From Cylindrotheca closterium (Eukaryota > Bacillariophyta > Bacillariophyceae > Bacillariales > Bacillariaceae), in contig CAKOGP040000446.1 in assembly GCA_933822405.4 (NCBI GenBank), forward strand, positions 368,737 to 432,736: a stretch of DNA of 64,000 nt, given 5' to 3'. Position 1 is the stretch's first letter. Each line of letters starts with the position of its first letter. Shown piece after piece: positions 59,153 to 64,000 of the stretch. The position numbers and the translations under genes were made by a program. The notes beneath the pieces are model-generated. The model was not told the DNA's origin and made no database searches. It saw only the letters and a program-made list of their open reading frames with translations.

Positions 59153-59636
59153 CGTAAATGGATGCACTGATGCCCAACCACAAGAACAAGGGATCCATCA
59201 AATGTCAAGGTTGTTTTCTGTTAAATCATCGATGCGCTTTGGAAAACATCTAGGCCTTGTAGCTGTGTGCTGTAGCTCAGATTAATATATCAAGCTTTCT
59301 TAGCACTGGCAATCGAATCACGGGCTAGGTGCTCATGCAAGCAGCTGTATGTAACAGCTAGGAGCGATGCTGCAATTGCAAAACAAAGCAAGAGCATAAC
59401 CCTAATAGTCCTATACTCTTGGACAAACAAGACACGAAACTCTGCCGCCGAGGTCCACAATAACTACAACCCCTCCCCGCGTTTACCGGTACCCACCCAT
59501 ATGTGACAATCACAAATGCATAATAAATAAAGAGAGAAAGAGACATAATAACTTCTATCGAATCACCCTTTCTAACAGTTAAACATGAACCATATAGTCG
59601 TCTACAACTGGTTTTGCTGTCCCCGTGTGTACATAT
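59153..59636. other. Gene-free spacer
   Basis: 484 bp between a plus- and a minus-strand gene stop. TACCGGTA at 59484-59491. No gene seen. Confidence 0.5.
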
Positions 59637-61367
59637 TTACCAGAACCAACCTCTAGAGGCTTGTTGAGGCTCTTCCTCTACTGTTCCTTCTGTTTCTTCA
59701 TCATCTTCTTCATCTGTTTCTTCTGGTTCGTCGTTGGGTCCAGCGACAATTTCCAATTCAGAAGCTTCCTTGATAAGCTTGACGGCCTTTTCCACATTGG
59801 AGAAGGATTCTCCATTGATGCTGTGCACTCGCATGTCCTCGCCTAGTCCCGAAGACTTCAGCTTGCTTCCTTCAAAGATTCCGTAGACGTAAATATTATC
59901 GTTCAAAACGGAGTTTCGGAGGGCAAGACCAACAGATTCATCAAGAGAGTCCTTGGCGAACTTGATGGTCATCATACCATCTTCTCCGGTAACGGTCTCA
60001 ACAGGAGCAGGTTCTTCGACGACCTTCTTGCTCTTGTTCTTTCTGAGCTTGATGGAAGGCATTGAAGGAGCCTTGAATCGTCTCGTCTTCTTCTTCTTTT
60101 CCTTTGGAGCTTCCTCTTCAGGTACTGCCTTGGCTTCGGTCTCAGGCTTGATTTCCTCTTCTATCTTGGGGGCTTCCTCTTCGGCCAGTGCCTCGCCTTC
60201 AGACTCAGGCTTTGATTCCTCCTCTACCTTGGGGGCTTCCTTGGGGGCTTCCCCTTTGGTCAATGGCTTGTCTTCGGTCAATTGCTCTGAGTTCTCCTCT
60301 TTCTTGGGGGCTTCTTCGGCTTTGGCTTCCAGCTCTACCTTAGGGGTTTCTTCCGCTTCTTTTGGAGCTTCTTCGACAGGTTGTTCTGCCTTGAGATCTG
60401 GTTCTTTGACGGCCTTCTTGCTCTTATTCTTTCTCAGTTTGAGAGAAGGAAGAGATGGCTTCTTCAAAAGGCTCTTTTTCTTCTTTTCCTGAGGAGCTTC
60501 CTCCTCTTCCTCGTCGGCCAACGCCTTGTCTTCGATTTCTGGCTTGACTTCCTCCACTTCCTTCGGAGCCTCTTCGACAGGTTCTTCTTGCTCGATAGCC
60601 TTGACATCAAGATCTTGCAAGGCGCAGAGACCGTTTTGAAGCGACCAGAAGAATCCACAGGAGTCGGCGTATCCATCAACGGCAATTTCAGTCATTTCGG
60701 GTTTCTTGACAATCAAGTCGTTCTGTACCGTTTCGATCTGTCCCATTTCCTTAAATTGCTTGGCGACCTCATCATTGGGTCCAACCTCAACAACCAAAGA
60801 GCTCTCAGCACTCTTTAACATGTCAATGGCATCGGCAAGGGCAGCGGGGCAGTCTTGTCCATTGATCTTGAGGACCTTTTGTCCAATAGCAAGTTCTGTA
60901 GACTCAAATTTGGATCCAGCAGAGATCGAGTTCACGTATAACCCATCTGTGCTGATGGAAGTGCGGAGAGAGATTCCAACCTTTTCTTCTTGACTGAATT
61001 TGGTAATTCCACACTTCTTAATGCTGGCAGCCGCAATCGAATCATTCTCTGGAGCACAAGTAAAATCTTCGACCGTGCTAAAGACTTGATCGATAGCATC
61101 ACCCTCGCGGCCTTGGGCAAGGGCATACTGCATGGCTCCGCGTACAGTGTCGTTGGCGCATGCAGTCTTCTCTGCCTTTGAGATTACATGGTCCATTGTC
61201 TCGATAGCATCGCTTTGACGTGGAGCATCCTCAGCACGAATTTCCGAGACAGGTTCCTTTTCCTCGGCAATGGGCTCGTCAACTGGCTCAGTCTTTACGG
61301 GGGGTTCATTGACCACACCCTTGATATTCTTTCTAGTTGATTTGGTAGACGAAAGGCGCTTGAACAT
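59637..61367 (-). CDS. Two-PDZ protein with Glu/Lys-rich spacer
   Basis: 576 residues. N-terminus basic (MFKRLSSTKSTRKNIKG). Two short motif-like segments precede the first PDZ: AIETMDHVISKAEKTAC and AIDQVFSTVEDFTCA. PDZ1 is at about 118-197 with GISLRTSI, GLYVNSISAGSKF and VLKINGQDCP. PDZ2 is near 468-548 with VGLALRNS, IYVYGIFEGSKL and VHSINGES, lacking the C-P. Between them is a long acidic/basic low-complexity stretch that contains two copies of a basic block, KPSLPSLKLRKNKSKK and APSMPSIKLRKNKSKK. The C-terminus ends RGWFW. It should be a soluble or cortical scaffold; the basic blocks may bind acidic lipid or nucleic acid. Confidence 0.8.
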   Translation of the reverse strand: MFKRLSSTKSTRKNIKGVVNEPPVKTEPVDEPIAEEKEPVSEIRAEDAPRQSDAIETMDHVISKAEKTACANDTVRGAMQYALAQGREGDAIDQVFSTVEDFTCAPENDSIAAASIKKCGITKFSQEEKVGISLRTSISTDGLYVNSISAGSKFESTELAIGQKVLKINGQDCPAALADAIDMLKSAESSLVVEVGPNDEVAKQFKEMGQIETVQNDLIVKKPEMTEIAVDGYADSCGFFWSLQNGLCALQDLDVKAIEQEEPVEEAPKEVEEVKPEIEDKALADEEEEEAPQEKKKKSLLKKPSLPSLKLRKNKSKKAVKEPDLKAEQPVEEAPKEAEETPKVELEAKAEEAPKKEENSEQLTEDKPLTKGEAPKEAPKVEEESKPESEGEALAEEEAPKIEEEIKPETEAKAVPEEEAPKEKKKKTRRFKAPSMPSIKLRKNKSKKVVEEPAPVETVTGEDGMMTIKFAKDSLDESVGLALRNSVLNDNIYVYGIFEGSKLKSSGLGEDMRVHSINGESFSNVEKAVKLIKEASELEIVAGPNDEPEETDEEDDEETEGTVEEEPQQASRGWFW

Positions 61368-61805
61368 GGTGAATCTATTTGTCTTTGTGGTGGTCGTGAG
61401 TAGGTGGAGCAGAAATTATTGTTAGCGATCGATGTTGACATGAAAAGTGGAGTTGGATTCAAACTAGTCGCAAATCGCTTAAAGCGATTTTTTTATGAGC
61501 CGAGCATCGCTGAATTTTTGCACGCGCGCGTCCAACACGAAAATCCACAAAAGGTGGATTGGAAATTTACTGAGTTGAAACATACCGGTACACGTACAGT
61601 AAGGATCACAGCAAATAAAGAATACTGTCAATATTTTCCGTGCCCCGATAAAACAAAGGATTAGTTGAACTATTTTCAATTGATCCATTTATCTTATGTA
61701 CCAAACGGATCCACGATGATCCGCATTATAGTCTTGAGGTCTTCGTGGTGGTGTGCTGGTGGTGGTTGATTCAAGTAATCAATCACTAGGTCACTCACCG
61801 TTCCC
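61368..61805. other. Gene-free spacer
   Basis: 438 bp between two minus-strand genes. TACCGGTA at 61583-61590. A GTG-led plus-strand frame here has no support. Confidence 0.5.
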
Positions 61806-62942
61806 TTACCCATTCCAGTTCCATTTTGCCTGGGCTAATTGCAAGATAATTTGTTTGTTTGGACCTTGACCCTTGGATGATGCTCGCTTTTGCGAGCTTG
61901 ACATTGGCGACGAGGAAGGAGACCTACTTTTCTTAGGATCCCGTAAGCTTCGCGCTGGTTTGGAAGAAAGGCTCCGAGAAAAAATACTTCGGCGATGGAG
62001 TTTTTGTCCTATAAATGGGTCGAGATGTTGGCCATTTTCGATATGGTCCATATGAATAAGACTGGTGTTCCCGTCATTCTCGGTTGCATCATAGCTAGCA
62101 TTTAAATTGGCTAGATTGGGTGCAGATCTTTGTTGAACACTTTGGGCACTGCGTGGTGACATTTGAAATGGAACCCTATCCTCGGAACAGGTAGTAACGC
62201 CTGGCGAAAGGATTCTGCTTGTCTCGGTTCGAAGTCGTCTTCTAAGCGGTCTGTTTGGTTGTTCACTTCGGCCGGCATTGCCATACCAGCTGTTTGAGTT
62301 GGAAACTGGACTGGACGATCTACGACTGGATCCCTTTGTAGCCTTTCGGACTCGACCATATCTTGGTGGCGATGACATCAAAGTCACAGCTCTAGGACTA
62401 GAAGCACTGTCGAAAGTGGAAGGCGACACCGATGAAGGGAAACTGGAGTGGCCTTTAAGAGCCCCGGAATCGCTCGGGGAGTAGCTTCGAAATGATCGTC
62501 GCGACCGACGTGGATTTCGAGGTCTCCTTTCGTTTGATGGAGATGCCGTGGGTATTGGTGACACTATTCGCTCCTCTTGACTCCACCTGTCAGAATCCGT
62601 CCAAGTCATTTCCCTTTGCAGAGTTCTCTGGTGAGAGTTACGGATTCGTGTGAGAACCTGTGTTGTAGACGACGACAGTCCTGCAGGCGGCATCGGGTTA
62701 GGTGACAAGTTTGAGTGACATTCCGTGATCTGGCTGCTGTCATCGCCATCAGATATCATTGAAATGATAGTGTCATCTCCAGAACTTGAGATGCTCATAT
62801 CGTCCGATCGAATAGGAAGAACAGGAATAACTTTAGGGCGCCTCACGAAATGAACTTGTCTTGCAACATCGCTGTGATGTCGTTTCATTACATTCTCTCT
62901 TCTCATATTTGTTTGTGTTGTTTCCAGGTAGTTCAGAGTCAT
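61806..62942 (-). CDS. Basic Ser/Arg-rich hypothetical protein
   Basis: 378 residues, dominated by Ser, Arg and Pro, probably disordered. Many S-P and R-x-x-S sites (RRSRRSFRSYSPSD, RRSSSPVSNS, KKSRSPSSSPMSSSQKR) suggest heavy phosphorylation and nuclear or cytoskeletal location. Acidic patch DGDDSS near 85. No domain recognised. In style it resembles the basic C-terminal third of the 1305-residue protein at 40949 but I see no clear homology. The start at 62942 is the first ATG. Confidence 0.6.
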   Translation of the reverse strand: MTLNYLETTQTNMRRENVMKRHHSDVARQVHFVRRPKVIPVLPIRSDDMSISSSGDDTIISMISDGDDSSQITECHSNLSPNPMPPAGLSSSTTQVLTRIRNSHQRTLQREMTWTDSDRWSQEERIVSPIPTASPSNERRPRNPRRSRRSFRSYSPSDSGALKGHSSFPSSVSPSTFDSASSPRAVTLMSSPPRYGRVRKATKGSSRRSSSPVSNSNSWYGNAGRSEQPNRPLRRRLRTETSRILSPGVTTCSEDRVPFQMSPRSAQSVQQRSAPNLANLNASYDATENDGNTSLIHMDHIENGQHLDPFIGQKLHRRSIFSRSLSSKPARSLRDPKKSRSPSSSPMSSSQKRASSKGQGPNKQIILQLAQAKWNWNG

Positions 62943-63384
62943 GATTGTGGAGCCTTACACAAGCATCTCTTTTTCTAAAGTAAAGAGGAGTGGATATGGA
63001 ATTGTGTGAGTGCCACAAAAAAGATGTGAAGAAGGTGTCGTTTCTATCCCAAACAAATATATTGATTGAAATGGCAGATTGCATAATTGGCAGTCTTGTT
63101 TCTATTCGACATGAGACTTTGTCGACTGTGTGAGACTTATTGAATCTGATCATGAAAACCATTTTGCGACCACTCACACTTAATGGTCTGATCTTAGAAA
63201 TTTGTCTGCGACCAACTACGACATCAGAGTTGTCTTGAATCCTTGATTCGAAGGATTTTTTTAACCGATCGGGCTTCGTGGGGGGGTATCATATAGAGTC
63301 ACACTTAGCCTATTAGAAACACTTTGATTCTGCTGACATTAGACTATTTTAAAAATATGGAAGCGATGTGACTGCCGTAGCTAG
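62943..63384. other. Gene-free spacer
   Basis: 442 bp between two minus-strand genes, holding the promoter of the Ser/Arg-rich protein. A G run (GGGGGGG) lies near 63279. No gene seen. Confidence 0.5.
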
Positions 63385-64000
63385 CTATCGAAACTCTTTG
63401 GCCATTCCTGTCAGCATATCTTCATCGATTGAAGATGCTGGAACAGACTTGTACTCGACTTTTCTCCCGTTTCCCCTTGTCAAACAATACAAATCATCCT
63501 CCGCCGAGCCCGTTCTCACCTTGATCCACCAGTCTCCATCCTTCAACTGGCGGCCCAGAAATATATCCCCTTTGAGGCTTTCAATATTATGAGTAGTACC
63601 ATCAATTGCTTGCGACTCAGTCGCAGTTGCAAGCTCTTTGCTTTGTAATCTCGCAAAGGCACACGAGTAGCTCGTTCCATTTTGAAGAATACCGCTCAAC
63701 TGCAATTGATTGTCCGTGGAACTGAAACCACTCAGTTGCACCACGCCCGTCGCCGCTCCTCTATTATCCTCGGACGAAGTGTCAGAAAAGGACGTGTCCG
63801 CGGATACGATTTCCACTCCCGTGTAGACACTGCTCAATACGGATGGGCAATCTCCCGTGGGTTTGTGTCCCACCACCACACGCTGAATACCTTGTTTCGA
63901 TAACCAACTTGCGACAATTGGATCCAATGGATCGCTGCATACTTTTTCAAAGCAAAGAGGATTGTTCTTGGTCTCTTCTTGCAATCGTTGGGGATCCTTC
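63385..64000 (-). CDS. Partial metallophosphoesterase-like protein (C-terminal part)
   Basis: The frame is open to the right edge (no ATG inside the visible part before the edge), so the gene is cut by the window; about 205 codons are visible, ending at 63385. The segment IQRVVVGHKPTGDCPSVL has the VVGH motif that provides metal ligands in calcineurin-like phosphoesterases, and VEIVSADTSFSD follows. The rest (GVVQLSGFSSTDNQLQLSG, DIFLGRQLKDGDWWIKV) looks like a C-terminal beta-rich domain. Metal centre and catalytic motifs would lie in the missing part, so the family is tentative. Confidence 0.45.
   Translation of the reverse strand, partial: KDPQRLQEETKNNPLCFEKVCSDPLDPIVASWLSKQGIQRVVVGHKPTGDCPSVLSSVYTGVEIVSADTSFSDTSSEDNRGAATGVVQLSGFSSTDNQLQLSGILQNGTSYSCAFARLQSKELATATESQAIDGTTHNIESLKGDIFLGRQLKDGDWWIKVRTGSAEDDLYCLTRGNGRKVEYKSVPASSIDEDMLTGMAKEFR

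Noticed and set aside
61404..61664. Plus-strand 86-codon frame in the promoter of the two-PDZ gene
   Set aside because: Starts at GTG and has no supporting feature.

Overview
The window reads as nuclear DNA of a diatom, probably a pennate one; the species cannot be fixed from sequence alone. The evidence is: a pair of secreted Ser/Lys/Gly-rich silaffin-like proteins; a secreted proline-rich cell-wall-type protein; F-box/LRR proteins with a C-terminal signature I know from diatoms; many PDZ-domain proteins of a style seen in diatoms; short GT-AG introns (85, 107 and 235 bp) in only three genes; and compact gene packing with many divergent and convergent pairs.

Layout. 1-1440 is a tandem satellite with an exact 176-bp period and a dimeric higher-order structure, decaying rightward to about 1.9 kb. 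3.5-20.6 kb carries a 2OG-Fe(II) oxygenase, PDZ proteins, disordered proteins, a small membrane protein, a tiny secreted protein, a RING protein and a wax ester synthase/DGAT. 20.9-30 kb carries a type II membrane protein, a CmcJ/AsaB-like oxygenase, a diatom-family hypothetical, two tandem F-box/LRR genes with one decayed copy and one LRR fragment, and an isopenicillin-N-synthase-like oxygenase. 30.5-36.5 kb holds a small protein with the motif WESFMDTVAFPEK, a spliced dienelactone hydrolase, a large acidic protein and a POT peptide transporter. 37.1-38.7 kb is the silaffin-like tandem pair. 40.9-50 kb has a 1305-residue internally duplicated protein, a triple-PDZ protein, a spliced threonine synthase and a spliced CRAL-TRIO protein with an upstream pseudogene fragment. 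51-59.2 kb is a cluster of five small-to-medium proteins with a shared start and Cys-rich tails, interrupted by the proline-rich secreted protein. 59.6-64 kb ends with a two-PDZ protein, a basic Ser-rich protein and a truncated phosphoesterase-like gene.

Three signals deserve most attention: (a) a short motif, consensus W-E-x-F-M-D-T-V-A-F-P-E-K, recurring in PDZ proteins and in a PDZ-less partner, together with PDZ domains marked by ING-x-x-CP; (b) the five-member Cys-tail family, resembling the plant/fungal CYSTM design; (c) the silaffin-like pair with RXL processing sites and a conserved upstream block. All functional calls come from reading the sequence and remembered family features; no search was run.
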